A DNA stretch of 64,000 bases from an uncultured Sphingomonas sp. (GTDB lineage: Bacteria; Pseudomonadota; Alphaproteobacteria; Sphingomonadales; Sphingomonadaceae). How positions within the stretch are numbered: position 1 is the first letter of the stretch; the number at the start of each line of letters is the position of its first letter. Shown here in pieces: positions 28,102-35,947 of this stretch. Where the stretch lies: assembly GCF_936927845.1 (NCBI RefSeq), contig NZ_CAKZHV010000060.1, forward strand, positions 205,663-269,662. The letters run 5' to 3'. A program made the position numbers and the translations under genes. A model generated the notes under the pieces. That model did not search any database and was not told where the DNA came from. It was given only the letters and a program-made list of their open reading frames with translations.

Positions 28102-28386
28102 ATGCGTGCCATCATCACCAAGGTTCTGACCGGCTCGGCACTCGCAGCAGCCGCACTCGCGGTTTCGGCGTGCGGTTCGAAGACCGAGACCACCACCGAC
28201 AACACCATGATCACCGACATGAACGCCACCGAGGGCATGGACACCATGTCGGACAACATGACTGCCGTCGACGGCAGCATGAACGGCGGCATGATGGCGA
28301 ACGACACGATGGGCGCCGGCATGGGCGGCAACGACATGATGATGTCGAACACCATGTCGTCGACCACGACCACCAACGCGATGTAA
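28102..28386 (+). CDS. Met-rich small lipoprotein
   Basis: 94 residues: lipoprotein signal with lipobox VSAC (Cys about 20), then an unusual mature part made almost only of Met, Asn, Asp, Thr, Gly and Ser, with many Met pairs and triplets (GGMMAND, GGNDMMMSNTM). GGGAG is 7 nt before ATG 28102. It has its own terminator. Met clusters could bind Cu(I) or serve as an oxidant sink; this is inference from composition only. Confidence 0.8.
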   Translation: MRAIITKVLTGSALAAAALAVSACGSKTETTTDNTMITDMNATEGMDTMSDNMTAVDGSMNGGMMANDTMGAGMGGNDMMMSNTMSSTTTTNAM

Positions 28387-28412
28387 TCTGCCGCTTCAGG
28401 CACTTACGATGC

Positions 28413-28447
28413 GAAAGGCCGTCCGGGCGACCGGGCGGCCTTTTCTT
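28413..28447 (+). terminator. Rho-independent terminator after Met-rich lipoprotein
   Basis: AAAGGCCGTCCGG pairs with CCGGGCGGCCTTTT (one G-U pair) around a short loop, followed by TTTTCTTTT. Strong intrinsic terminator 27 nt past the stop. Confidence 0.88.
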
Positions 28448-28691
28448 TTGCGCGACGCCACTCGCCTGTTCGTGATCGGCCGTCGCGACACAGCGGAATT
28501 CGGCCCCTCGCGGTTCGCCGCTCCCTGCCGTTTCACCGAACACGCCCTGGTCAGATCGTTTCGATCGCGTCTCCGTTTTGCGATGGAACGCAGCGGAATC
28601 ATGGCAGAAAATGCTTGGGGCCGTTAACCAACGTTGGTAAAAGCTCGACCCATGGGGCGCGATCGGGGCGCGCGGGTGAGGAGTGTCGAAC

Positions 28692-29375
28692 ATGGGGTTG
28701 GTTCGGTTCGTCGGCGTGGGCGCCGCAACCGTGTTGGCGTTGTCGAGCGTATCGGCGTCTGCGCAATTCTATCTGCAGCACAAGGATCTGAGCGCGCCCG
28801 CGATCACGGGCAGCGAGGCGGACGTCGGCATGGTCCTCCCCGGTGCGACCGAGGCCGAACAGCGCGCGGGGATCGCGTGGAACATGCGCGCCGCGCTCAA
28901 CGTCGCCGCGCTGCAATGCCAGTTCGAACCGACCTTGTTCACCGTCGACAAGTACAATGCGCTGTTAACCGATCATGAAAGCGAGCTGAAGTCGTCGTAC
29001 GACACGCTCACCAAATATTTCATGCGGGTCAACAAGACGAAGAAGGAAGGCCAGCAGGCGCTCGACCAGTTCGGCACGCGCACTTATTCCAGCTTCGCGA
29101 CCGTCAACTCGCAGTTCAACTTCTGCCGCACCGCCGGCGACATCGGGCGTGAGGCATTGTTCAGCCCGCGCGGACAGTTCACGCAATTGTCGCTGGGTCG
29201 CATGCGCGAACTGCGCAACAGCCTGACGCCGTGGGGCGACCAGGCGATCGTCCGCGTCGGCCGCCCCATGCCCGCCACGCTGCCGCGGTTCGAGAAGATC
29301 TGCTGGAAGGGCAGCGAGTATAACGTCAAGCGCTGCGGCGACCCGCTCGTCCCGGTCGTGTACGCGGCGCGTTGA
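28692..29375 (+). CDS. Exported protein of unknown function
   Basis: 227 residues with a Sec signal peptide (cleavage near SASAQ) and a mature part with four Cys (ALQCQF, FNFCRT, KICWKG, KRCGD), probably two disulfides. GAGGAG lies 8 nt before ATG 28692, favouring it over GTG 28683. I do not recognise a named family; I believe similar proteins are common in sphingomonads. Followed by a perfect 10-bp hairpin. Confidence 0.75.
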   Translation: MGLVRFVGVGAATVLALSSVSASAQFYLQHKDLSAPAITGSEADVGMVLPGATEAEQRAGIAWNMRAALNVAALQCQFEPTLFTVDKYNALLTDHESELKSSYDTLTKYFMRVNKTKKEGQQALDQFGTRTYSSFATVNSQFNFCRTAGDIGREALFSPRGQFTQLSLGRMRELRNSLTPWGDQAIVRVGRPMPATLPRFEKICWKGSEYNVKRCGDPLVPVVYAAR

Positions 29376-29387
29376 CCAACACCACGG

Positions 29388-29416
29388 CCGCGGCGTTCCT
29401 GCGACCAACGCCGCGG
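29388..29416. terminator. Perfect 10-bp hairpin
   Basis: CCGCGGCGTT (29388-29397) and AACGCCGCGG (29407-29416) pair perfectly around 9 nt, 12 nt after the stop of the exported-protein gene. No U-run. Likely transcription stop. Confidence 0.55.
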
Positions 29417-29998
29417 TCGCTCGTTCGCGCGGGTGACGGCAACCTGCCTCAGCGCACGGCCGCGACTCAGTTCCCATCATCGGACCGGATGAGAGCCCGG
29501 TTCTTCCAACGTTGACCGGGCGGCTCCGCAATAAGGTTTTCGCGCGCACAGGCAGTGTCCCGCGGACGCGACACCTTAGCTAGGGTCGCCTCCACGCGAA
29601 GCCCCGCTCAGCACCTCGCCCTCCCGCCTGCCAGTAAGCCATCCGGCGAGTCGTCCGGATACACGAACAAACCAGGTACGCCACCGCGCTGGAAAGCCGT
29701 GCGCCGCCGTTGCCCACACAAAGAGCGCTCACAACATCTAGCGCGTCGATCAGGCACTCACACCTACATATCGAATTTGTTCACAGAAAAACCACCTGCC
29801 TGCCACGCGTCCGGGGTGGCGGCAGGAGCGCGCTTCCCGTATCATCTGCGTGCATGCCGGCGACTGTCTCGCCGCGTCGCACCGGGAGCAGACCTTGGTC
29901 GAATCGAGCCGCCACACGATCGCCGCCGCGCCGCCTGCGCGCGCCGCGACATCGTGCACGCGCGCGCGCGATCGTCGCCTCACCGTCTGCCGCGCAGG
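29417..29998. other. Gene-free stretch
   Basis: About 580 nt without a convincing gene. Open frames exist on both strands but their translations are Arg/Pro/Ala low-complexity and none has a ribosome site. Part of it (29700-29790) is visibly less GC-rich. It may hold a decayed gene, promoter of neither neighbour, or a small RNA I cannot recognise. Confidence 0.5.
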
Positions 29999-30044
29999 AA
30001 AAACCCCGGCCCGCGTATCCGCCAGGGACACGCGAACCGGGGCC
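29999..30044 (-). terminator. Rho-independent terminator after DUF2171 gene
   Basis: On the minus strand GGCCCCGGTTCGCGT pairs imperfectly with ACGCGGGCCGGGG and ends in TTTTT. It lies 28 nt past the stop of the DUF2171 gene. Confidence 0.75.
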
Positions 30045-30071
30045 GTTCGTCACCGCTTGAGCGGCGCGCGC

Positions 30072-30320
30072 TTACTCCGATTCTTCGAACTGCACCGCTT
30101 CGGCACCGTTCGCCGACAGACGGACCTTGCCGTCCTCGACATCGGCGACGAGGCCGAGCGAGATGTAATGGTGCTTCGCGCCCTGGCCGTCCTCGGTCTG
30201 CGGCGAATCGTTCTTGGTCAGCTTGATACGGTCGCCCTCGACATGGTCGACGGTGCCGACATGGGTGCCGTCGGCGCCGATGACTTCGGCATGTTCCTGG
30301 ATCTGGCTGGCGTCGACCAT
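30072..30320 (-). CDS. DUF2171 domain-containing protein
   Basis: 82-residue acidic cytoplasmic protein with a PRC-barrel-like pattern: IQEHAEVIGADGTHVGTVDHVEGDRIKLTKND, then HHYISLGLVADVEDGKVRLS. This small family is common in sphingomonads and of unknown function, often linked with stress. AGGAG precedes ATG 30320. It is transcribed alone with its own terminator. Confidence 0.88.
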   Translation of the reverse strand: MVDASQIQEHAEVIGADGTHVGTVDHVEGDRIKLTKNDSPQTEDGQGAKHHYISLGLVADVEDGKVRLSANGAEAVQFEESE

Positions 30321-30409
30321 CGTGTCACTCCTTCGTTGATGGGGTCGGGGGCGGAACGCACGATCGCGCGGTTGGTCGCATCGCCGTTAATCTCATCGGC
30401 GCGCGCGGC

Positions 30410-30643
30410 ATGAGTTGGTCGATCGTCATCATGTACGCGGTCGCCGCCGTCCTCGCGCTCGTCGGCGCGGGGCTGCTGCTCGCACTCACGCGGCCGAGCG
30501 GCCCGGCCAAAGTCTACGTCTTCCGCATGGCGGGCATCATGCTGCTCGCGGGCGGCGTCGTGCTGGCGATGAGCGCGACCGCGATGCGCGAGTGGAGCGC
30601 GGAAGACTCGTTAACCGCGAACGCGCAGAGCGTGGGCCTATGA
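30410..30643 (+). CDS. Small two-helix membrane protein
   Basis: 77 residues, hydrophobic segments at about 5-25 and 43-60, with a short charged loop between. Starts near ATG 30410 after a divergent DUF2171 gene. Its TGA overlaps the ATG of the next small membrane gene by 4 nt. No family recognised. It may be the first gene of an operon leading into nrdB. Confidence 0.7.
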   Translation: MSWSIVIMYAVAAVLALVGAGLLLALTRPSGPAKVYVFRMAGIMLLAGGVVLAMSATAMREWSAEDSLTANAQSVGL

Positions 30644-30849
30644 GGCACCCGCTCGCCCTGTTCGCGACGGTCGCGCTGCTGGTCGCGGGCGCGTTGCTGT
30701 TCGCGCTCGGCCTCGTGCAGTTGCGCCGCCGCCACCTGCCGCGGCGCACCCCCACCCGCGCCGCGCTCGCGGGTGCGCGCGACTGTTTCCTCGGCGCGCT
30801 GACGCTTGGCGTCGCCGGCCATCACCTCAACACCATCCTGTCGGAGTAA
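30640..30849 (+). CDS. Small membrane protein upstream of nrdB
   Basis: 69 residues with one strong N-terminal hydrophobic helix (ALFATVALLVAGALLFALGLV), a basic stretch (LRRRHLPRR) and a short weakly hydrophobic C-terminus. Overlaps the previous gene by 4 nt and ends 5 nt before nrdB, so all three are probably co-transcribed. Function unknown. Confidence 0.7.
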   Translation: MRHPLALFATVALLVAGALLFALGLVQLRRRHLPRRTPTRAALAGARDCFLGALTLGVAGHHLNTILSE

Positions 30850-30854
30850 CCCCC

Positions 30855-31904
30855 ATGTCCCTCCTCCACGCATCCAAGCAGTACAAGCCGTTCGAATACC
30901 CCTGGGCGTTCGAATTCTGGAAGCGCCAGCAACAGCTCCACTGGCTGCCCGAGGAAGTGCCCTTGGGTGAGGATTGCCGCGACTGGGCGCAGAAGCTGAC
31001 CGATCACGAGCGCAACCTGCTGACGCAGATCTTCCGCTTCTTCACCCAGGCCGACGTCGAGGTGCAGGATTGCTACCACGAGAAATACGGCCGCGTGTTC
31101 AAGCCGACCGAGATCAAGATGATGCTGACCGCGTTCAGCAACATGGAAACGGTCCACATCGCGGCCTACTCGCACCTGCTCGACACGATCGGCATGCCCG
31201 AGAGCGAGTATGGCGCCTTCCTCGAATATGCCGAGATGAAGGACAAGCATGATTACATGCAGAACTTCGGGGTCGACAGCGACGAGGATATCGCACGCAC
31301 GCTCGCGATGTTCGGCGGCTTCACCGAGGGCGTGCAGCTCTTCGCCTCCTTCGCAATGCTGATGAACTTCCCGCGCTTCAACAAGATGAAGGGCATGGGG
31401 CAGATCGTGTCCTGGTCGGTGCGCGACGAGAGCCTCCACTGCGAGGGCATTATCCGCATGTTCCACGCCTTCTGCGCCGAGCGCCAGTGCCTGACCAAGG
31501 CGGTCAAGGACGACATCGCCGACGTGTGCCAGACGACGATCCGGCTCGAGGACAATTTCATCGACCTGGCGTTCGAGATGGGCCCGGTCGAGGGGATGAA
31601 GCCCAAGGATATCAAGAAGTACATCCGCTACATCGCCGACTGGCGCATGGGCCAATTGGGCCTGAAGCCGATCTACATGATCGACGAGCACCCGATCCCC
31701 TGGCTCACCCCGCTGCTGAACGGCGTCGAGCACGCCAACTTCTTCGAAACCCGCGCGACCGAGTACTCGAAGGCCGCGACCAAGGGCCAGTGGAACGACG
31801 TCTGGGACGCGTTCGACAAGCGCAAGAAGGCAAAGGACGCCAAGCCCGCGAACGAGGACGTGGTGGCCGAGGCGGATATGTTCGGTGGGGTTGCGGCTGA
31901 ATAG
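30855..31904 (+). CDS. nrdB: Ribonucleotide-diphosphate reductase subunit beta (class Ia)
   Basis: Carries the di-iron/tyrosyl radical that drives reduction of NDPs to dNDPs by the alpha subunit. 349 residues. Iron ligands and radical Tyr fit: Asp67, Glu98, His101 and Tyr105 (METVHIAAYSHLL), later Glu in FTEGVQLFASF and Glu/His in RDESLHCEG. The C-terminal tail ends in ADMFGG, which docks to the alpha subunit. No nrdA is adjacent; two tiny membrane genes precede it. A 12-bp inverted repeat follows. Confidence 0.97.
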   Translation: MSLLHASKQYKPFEYPWAFEFWKRQQQLHWLPEEVPLGEDCRDWAQKLTDHERNLLTQIFRFFTQADVEVQDCYHEKYGRVFKPTEIKMMLTAFSNMETVHIAAYSHLLDTIGMPESEYGAFLEYAEMKDKHDYMQNFGVDSDEDIARTLAMFGGFTEGVQLFASFAMLMNFPRFNKMKGMGQIVSWSVRDESLHCEGIIRMFHAFCAERQCLTKAVKDDIADVCQTTIRLEDNFIDLAFEMGPVEGMKPKDIKKYIRYIADWRMGQLGLKPIYMIDEHPIPWLTPLLNGVEHANFFETRATEYSKAATKGQWNDVWDAFDKRKKAKDAKPANEDVVAEADMFGGVAAE

Positions 31905-31923
31905 CCACTCTCAACGCTTGAAA

Positions 31924-31962
31924 GGACAGCTAAATAACAGCGAGCGTGCAATTTAGCTGTCC
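31924..31962. repeat. Perfect 12-bp inverted repeat at edge of low-GC patch
   Basis: GGACAGCTAAAT (31924-31935) and ATTTAGCTGTCC (31951-31962) pair perfectly around 15 nt, 20 nt after the nrdB stop. It lacks a U-run on either strand. It marks the left edge of a low-GC patch to about 32720. It could be the nrdB terminator or the boundary of an insertion. Confidence 0.7.
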
Positions 31963-32118
31963 GAAGCTCTTGGTTGGAACATCGAAACTAAGGACACAAT
32001 CCCGACACATCCTCTTGATGGCGTCGACCCCTGGGAGTGTCATGATCAGCATATTGCCGAGCGAAACAAGCTGATCGCTGCAAAACGCGATGCTGAAGAT
32101 GGATTCATAAAGACGATC

Positions 32119-32583
32119 GTGCAGCTTTGCTCCGCCATCGTGTTAGCAGTACCAGCAGCTTTAAAGCTAACCGACGATAACCATAGTTCACCAACTGCAC
32201 CTGTTGTGGCTGCTATCGTTATACTTGCCCTCTCTCTCACTCTTGCGTTGTCAGAGCAGTTTTTAAGCTCCTTAGCCTATGAAAAGCAGCTCGCAAAAAC
32301 GGACGCTTACTACAGACGAGAGATCAGTGATGTATCAAGCCCAACGCTGTCGAAAATTGTACGCTTGACAATCATTGCCACGTTTGTCTCATTTCTAATC
32401 GGAACGCTACTTCTAAGCTCAGCGCTTCTTCTGGGCCCTTGGAGAACAAACTTGGCACAAACACCAACACCGCGTCCTACGCCAACGCCTGCTCCGTCGC
32501 CACCGCGTCCTTATCACGACTCTCCCGGCAGATCAGTTCCACCTACTCCGCCTCCCGCCCCGCCGACGAATCCGAGACGCTGA
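32119..32583 (+). CDS. Two-helix membrane protein, probably lacking its 5' end
   Basis: 154 residues from GTG 32119 with membrane segments at about 5-22/28-45 and 82-106, and a Pro/Thr-rich C-terminal tail (PTPRPTPTPAPSPPRP). The frame stays open upstream to the TAG at 31954-31956, and those extra 54 codons read like real protein (WNIETKD, DPWECHDQHIAERNKLIAAKR) but hold no ATG, GTG or TTG. So the annotated start is internal, or the gene has lost its start. GC and codon use are far lower than in neighbours, implying recent acquisition. No family named. Confidence 0.6.
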   Translation: MQLCSAIVLAVPAALKLTDDNHSSPTAPVVAAIVILALSLTLALSEQFLSSLAYEKQLAKTDAYYRREISDVSSPTLSKIVRLTIIATFVSFLIGTLLLSSALLLGPWRTNLAQTPTPRPTPTPAPSPPRPYHDSPGRSVPPTPPPAPPTNPRR

Positions 32584-32740
32584 AGTCCAACTCGTCCTTG
32601 TTAAGCACCTGATCAACCGAGATCATCGCAGCACGATCGCGGCTTTCAGCCAAGCCGCGCACTACCTTGGCACGCAGCCAAGCATCGTGGCCGGGATCGG
32701 TCGCGTCGAAATCGACTGCAAAGTCGTTCGCATTTGCCAT
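32543..32740 (-). CDS. Orphan antitoxin-like protein (stability-determinant type)
   Basis: 65 residues. The core (HDAWLRAKVVRGLAESRD followed by ISVDQVL) resembles small RelB/ParD-like antitoxins often annotated as stability determinants, which sit directly before a ParE-type toxin gene. Here nothing toxin-like follows on the minus strand: the sequence downstream is the low-GC membrane ORF in antisense, with which it overlaps by 41 nt. Weak ribosome site. Likely a leftover antitoxin or an independent regulator. Confidence 0.55.
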   Translation of the reverse strand: MANANDFAVDFDATDPGHDAWLRAKVVRGLAESRDRAAMISVDQVLNKDELDFSVSDSSAGREAE

Positions 32741-32837
32741 ACCGGATACATAGCGTTTGCGTGCGGCATCTCCAACGCTGTCCTACACGCCCCCTCCCCG
32801 CATACCTCGCCACGCTCCTCTCACCTGGAGCACAAAC

Positions 32838-33446
32838 ATGGCCGCTCGCCGATCCGCCGCCGCTCGCTCGCCCGAGCATGAACCGGCCCACGACAACGTC
32901 ACCGACCTGCCGCCGCCTCCGCCCGTTCCCGTCCGTGTGCGCGCCGATGGGTGGACCGCGGAGCGGCAGCGTACCTTTCTCGTCGTGCTGGCGGAAACGG
33001 GGTCGGTCAGCGCGGCGTGTCAGGAGGCGGGGGTCTCGTCGCGCTCCGCTTATCGCTTGCGTGCGCGGCCCGATGCGGAGGATTTCGCGCGCACCTGAGA
33101 TCAGGCGCTCAAGATCGCGACGGTGCGGCTGACGACGCTCGCGTTCGAGCGCGCGACGCGCGGCACCGTTTGCGAGATCTGGAAGGAAGGCCAGCTCGTC
33201 CAGCAGATGCGCGAGCCGAGCGACCGCCTGCTCATGTTCCTGCTCCAGCATCTGCTCCCGCGGGCAAGCCTCCTCCTCCTCATCTTGGGCGACCGCTGGG
33301 ACGGGTTCGAGGCGATGACCGATGCCGCCCGCAACAGTTCCCAACGCTCGCCCGGCGCACTCGGTGACCACGCGTGCGAGATGGTGCCGGTGGTATCGCG
33401 CGATTTCTTCCCCGAGGTGCCGGGCGATCTGGAGGAGGACACCTGA
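32838..33446 (+). pseudogene. Helix-turn-helix protein gene broken by one in-frame TGA
   Basis: From ATG 32838 (GGAG 7 nt upstream) the frame reads an N-terminal Pro-rich leader and a homeodomain-like HTH segment (FLVVLAETGSVSAACQEAGVSSRSAYRLRARPDA), then meets TGA at 33096-33098. The same frame continues beyond it for 116 codons with sensible coding sequence (DQALKIATVRLTTLAFERATRG, WKEGQLVQQMREPSDRLLMFLLQHL) to a TGA at 33446. A single TGG-to-TGA change (Trp in FARTWDQAL) explains this. The protein resembles phage-like small DNA-binding proteins; function unknown. Confidence 0.75.
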
Positions 33447-33583
33447 TGCTGCCGGCTCGCGCGCGCAGCTGCGTAGGGTTGTGACTTTAGTGACTTTCCG
33501 CGCCGCCTCGCACCTTGTCGATCCCGCGATGCAACTCGCGCGCCGCGCTGCGCGTCTGCTTCCCGCAAAGGCAGGGAGGATCG

Positions 33584-33916
33584 GTGGCGGGACGGATCAA
33601 ACGCAAGGCTGGACTGGCGGAGGCAGAGGCGCTCATCGCCCGCGCCGCGCCCCCGCCCGTCTGTGCGCTGTGCGGCCGCCCGCTCGGCGTAAAGGTCGAG
33701 TGGCACCACGTCGTCCCCAAGAGCGAGGGCGGCACGCATACCGAACCGGTGCATCCGATCTGTCACCGCGCGATCCACGCCGCCGCCGACAATCGCGCGT
33801 TGGCCGTCGCGGGCACGCTCGACGCGTTGCGCGACATGCCGGTGATGGCGCGGTTCCTGCGCTGGATCGCGGATAAGCCGCCCGACTTCCACGCGCCGAC
33901 CAGACGCGCGCGCTGA
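33584..33916 (+). CDS. Small HNH nuclease-like protein
   Basis: 110 residues from GTG 33584, with GGGAGGA just upstream. The centre carries a zinc-finger HNH pattern: CALCGRPLGVKVEWHHVVPKSEGG followed by PVHPICHRAIHAAADN, giving two CxxC-like Cys sites and the HH/N/H residues. Such proteins may be nicking nucleases of phages or domesticated ones. It follows the broken HTH gene at 137 nt. Target unknown. Confidence 0.78.
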   Translation: MAGRIKRKAGLAEAEALIARAAPPPVCALCGRPLGVKVEWHHVVPKSEGGTHTEPVHPICHRAIHAAADNRALAVAGTLDALRDMPVMARFLRWIADKPPDFHAPTRRAR

Positions 33917-34222
33917 CGCGCGCCGGCTCCGCGCCGCCGTCACGTCGATTCGGCGTCGCCGCCCATCACGCGCGAGCAAGGCGGAACAAGGCGGGGTGCG
34001 GCGGCTTTGTGGCGGGCGCGCGCGCGTGCGGCAGCTTTGTGGCAGCCTCGTTCATCCGCACGCAAGAAAGCGTGTCGTTCCGGCCACAGTTGCGATTTAC
34101 TCGGGGTGGCGGCGTCGATTTGCGCAACCCTGTTAGCATCTGCCGGTTACGTGGGCCTCGGGTACGCTGCTTCGAAACGCAGTCACCCCCGATAAACAGA
34201 TAAAACTATACCGAGGTTCATC
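33917..34222. other. Gene-free stretch with short direct repeats
   Basis: About 300 nt with no gene. It holds two imperfect direct copies of GCGGC-GCTTTGTGGC (around 34000 and 34030) separated by a CG-rich run. The right part is less GC-rich and presumably contains the promoter of the outer-membrane gene at 34223, which has GAGG 6 nt before its ATG. Confidence 0.5.
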
Positions 34223-34864
34223 ATGCGTAAGCTCGTTCTTGCGACGGCCGTTGCCGTGTCCGCTCTCGCCGCTGCCCCTGCCTTTGCGCAGGACGCGTCC
34301 TATCCGTCGACCACCGACACCGCTTATGGTCAGACGACCGCGACCGACACGGCGACCGCGCCCGACGGCACCAAGGCGTTCGGCTTCGACCCGTATTTCG
34401 CGATCCGCGGCGGTTGGGAGCAGTTCGACAGCGAGCCGAACAAGGCAGGCATCCCCCCGGTCGACCGTCGCAACAAGCTGAACGGTTCGCTGGTCGAGGG
34501 TCTGGTCGGCTTCAACGTGCCGCTGAACGCCTTCTTCGTCGGTGCCGAGGGCAACGTCGCCAAGGGCGTGTCGGGCGACATCGACTGGGAATATGGCGCC
34601 GCGGGCCGCTTCGGCTTCCGCGCGGGTGAGAGCGGCCTGTTCTACGGCAAGGTCGGCTACCAGTGGGTCAATTTCGACAAGCGCGTGAACACCAACCGCG
34701 ATTATGACGACGTCACCTACGGCGTCGGCTTCGAGGTCGGCCCGAAGGACATCGGTCTGGGCGGCGTGACCGGCAACGCGGGCTTCCGCCTGCGCGGCGA
34801 AGTGTCGTCGTTCGGCTGGGTCCACAGCTTCCGTCCGACGCTGGGTATTGTCACCCACTTCTGA
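34223..34864 (+). CDS. Outer-membrane beta-barrel protein
   Basis: 213 residues with a Sec signal peptide (AAAPAFA-QD), a Thr/Asp-rich linker, and an OmpW/opacity-like eight-stranded barrel with alternating aromatic strands (FYGKVGYQWVNFD, GNAGFRLRGEVSSFGW), ending in a terminal Phe (TLGIVTHF), the signal for BAM insertion. Role unknown. A strong hairpin follows. Confidence 0.88.
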   Translation: MRKLVLATAVAVSALAAAPAFAQDASYPSTTDTAYGQTTATDTATAPDGTKAFGFDPYFAIRGGWEQFDSEPNKAGIPPVDRRNKLNGSLVEGLVGFNVPLNAFFVGAEGNVAKGVSGDIDWEYGAAGRFGFRAGESGLFYGKVGYQWVNFDKRVNTNRDYDDVTYGVGFEVGPKDIGLGGVTGNAGFRLRGEVSSFGWVHSFRPTLGIVTHF

Positions 34865-34910
34865 TCGCTCGATCAACGCCTCGCGCCGGTCGCGTAGCGC
34901 GCGGGGATCG

Positions 34911-34944
34911 CAGGGGAGCGGGGCCGAACGGTTCCGCTCCCCTG
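34911..34944. terminator. Terminator-like hairpin after barrel gene
   Basis: CAGGGGAGCGG and CCGCTCCCCTG pair perfectly over 11 bp around 12 nt, 46 nt past the stop. No long U-run. The flanking 34978-34999 has a CCCCGA/TCCGGGG half of the REP-like element. Confidence 0.65.
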
Positions 34945-35053
34945 TTCGCGTTCAAGGTAGCGCGTCCTCCACCATCGACCCCGACGTGATCCGGGGTTCG
35001 CTCCTCCGCTCGGCCGAAAAAGGCAGCACCACTGGAGATGACGGGCGGCAGGA

Positions 35054-35947
35054 TCAGGCGCGCGGCAGCCACTCGGCCAGGATCGCGTTGACCGCCTCGG
35101 GCGCTTCCTGCTGCACCCAGTGCGACACACCCGGCAACCGCCGGATCGTCAGGTCGGACACGAACCGCTCGGTGCCGTTGAGCGTCTCCAGCCCCAGCGC
35201 GCTGTCCTCCTCGCCCCAGACGATCAGCGTCGGCACCTCGACCCGACCACCGTTCGACAGCGCCATGCGGTCGCGGTGGCGTGCGGCGGCGCGGTACCAG
35301 TTGATCATCGCGGTCGCCGCGCCGGGCGCCTGCGCCGCGGCGGCGTAGACGTCGAGCACCTCGTCGGGGAAACGCGACTTGTCGACCGCCATGCCGCGAA
35401 ACGCGTGGCGGATCGCGGCGGCGTCCCTCGCGGTCAGCGCGGCTTCGGGCAGCCACGGCAGCTGGAACGCGGCCATATACCAGCTCCGCCGCCGCTGCGG
35501 CCAATGCTTCAACGCTTCGGCGAAACAGATCGGGTGCGGCAGGTTCATCACCACCAGCCGATCCACCGGCCGCGCCACGTTGATCGCAAACATCCACGCA
35601 ATCGCCCCGCCCCAGTCGTGCGCCACCAGCGTCAGCTTGGTCGCCCCGCTCGCGTCGAACAACGCGGCGGCATCGGCGACGATGCGGTCGGCGCTGTACT
35701 GCTCGACGCCTTCGGGCCGCGACGAGCCGCCGTAGCCACGCTGGTTGGGTGCCCAGACGCGGTAGCCGAGCTCGGCCAGCAGCGGCAGCTGGTAGCGCCA
35801 CGAGAAGTTGAGCTCGGGAAAGCCGTGAAGACAGAGCGCGAGGTGATCGCCCTCACCTGCCTCTGCCACCTCGAACGTCAGGCCGTTCGCCGCGACCTTA
35901 CGCACCGTGATCCCGCTGTCGGCGGGCGGCGACCAGGCGGGGGTCAC
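35054..35947 (-). CDS. Alpha/beta hydrolase, epoxide hydrolase-like
   Basis: 297 residues. Oxyanion motif HGFPE, nucleophile elbow VAHDWGGA with Asp as nucleophile, acid residue in VWGEEDSAL, and His in GVSHWVQQEAPE. An Asp nucleophile and a cap containing a Tyr (SWYMAAF) fit soluble epoxide hydrolase or haloalkane dehalogenase relatives; RGYGGSSRP is typical of epoxide hydrolases. GTG 35947 overlaps the stop of the EthD gene by 4 nt. Confidence 0.9.
   Translation of the reverse strand: MTPAWSPPADSGITVRKVAANGLTFEVAEAGEGDHLALCLHGFPELNFSWRYQLPLLAELGYRVWAPNQRGYGGSSRPEGVEQYSADRIVADAAALFDASGATKLTLVAHDWGGAIAWMFAINVARPVDRLVVMNLPHPICFAEALKHWPQRRRSWYMAAFQLPWLPEAALTARDAAAIRHAFRGMAVDKSRFPDEVLDVYAAAAQAPGAATAMINWYRAAARHRDRMALSNGGRVEVPTLIVWGEEDSALGLETLNGTERFVSDLTIRRLPGVSHWVQQEAPEAVNAILAEWLPRA

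Noticed and set aside
29555..30226. 223-residue open frame in the gap after 29417
   Set aside because: Arg/Pro/Ala-rich, no start context, overlaps the terminator and the DUF2171 gene in antisense.
32119..32740. Toxin-antitoxin module
   Set aside because: The two genes converge rather than follow each other, and the plus-strand product is a membrane protein with no RelE/ParE or Fic features.
33322..33876. 184-residue open frame over the HTH pseudogene and HNH gene
   Set aside because: Shifted frame of two better genes; no motif in the translation.
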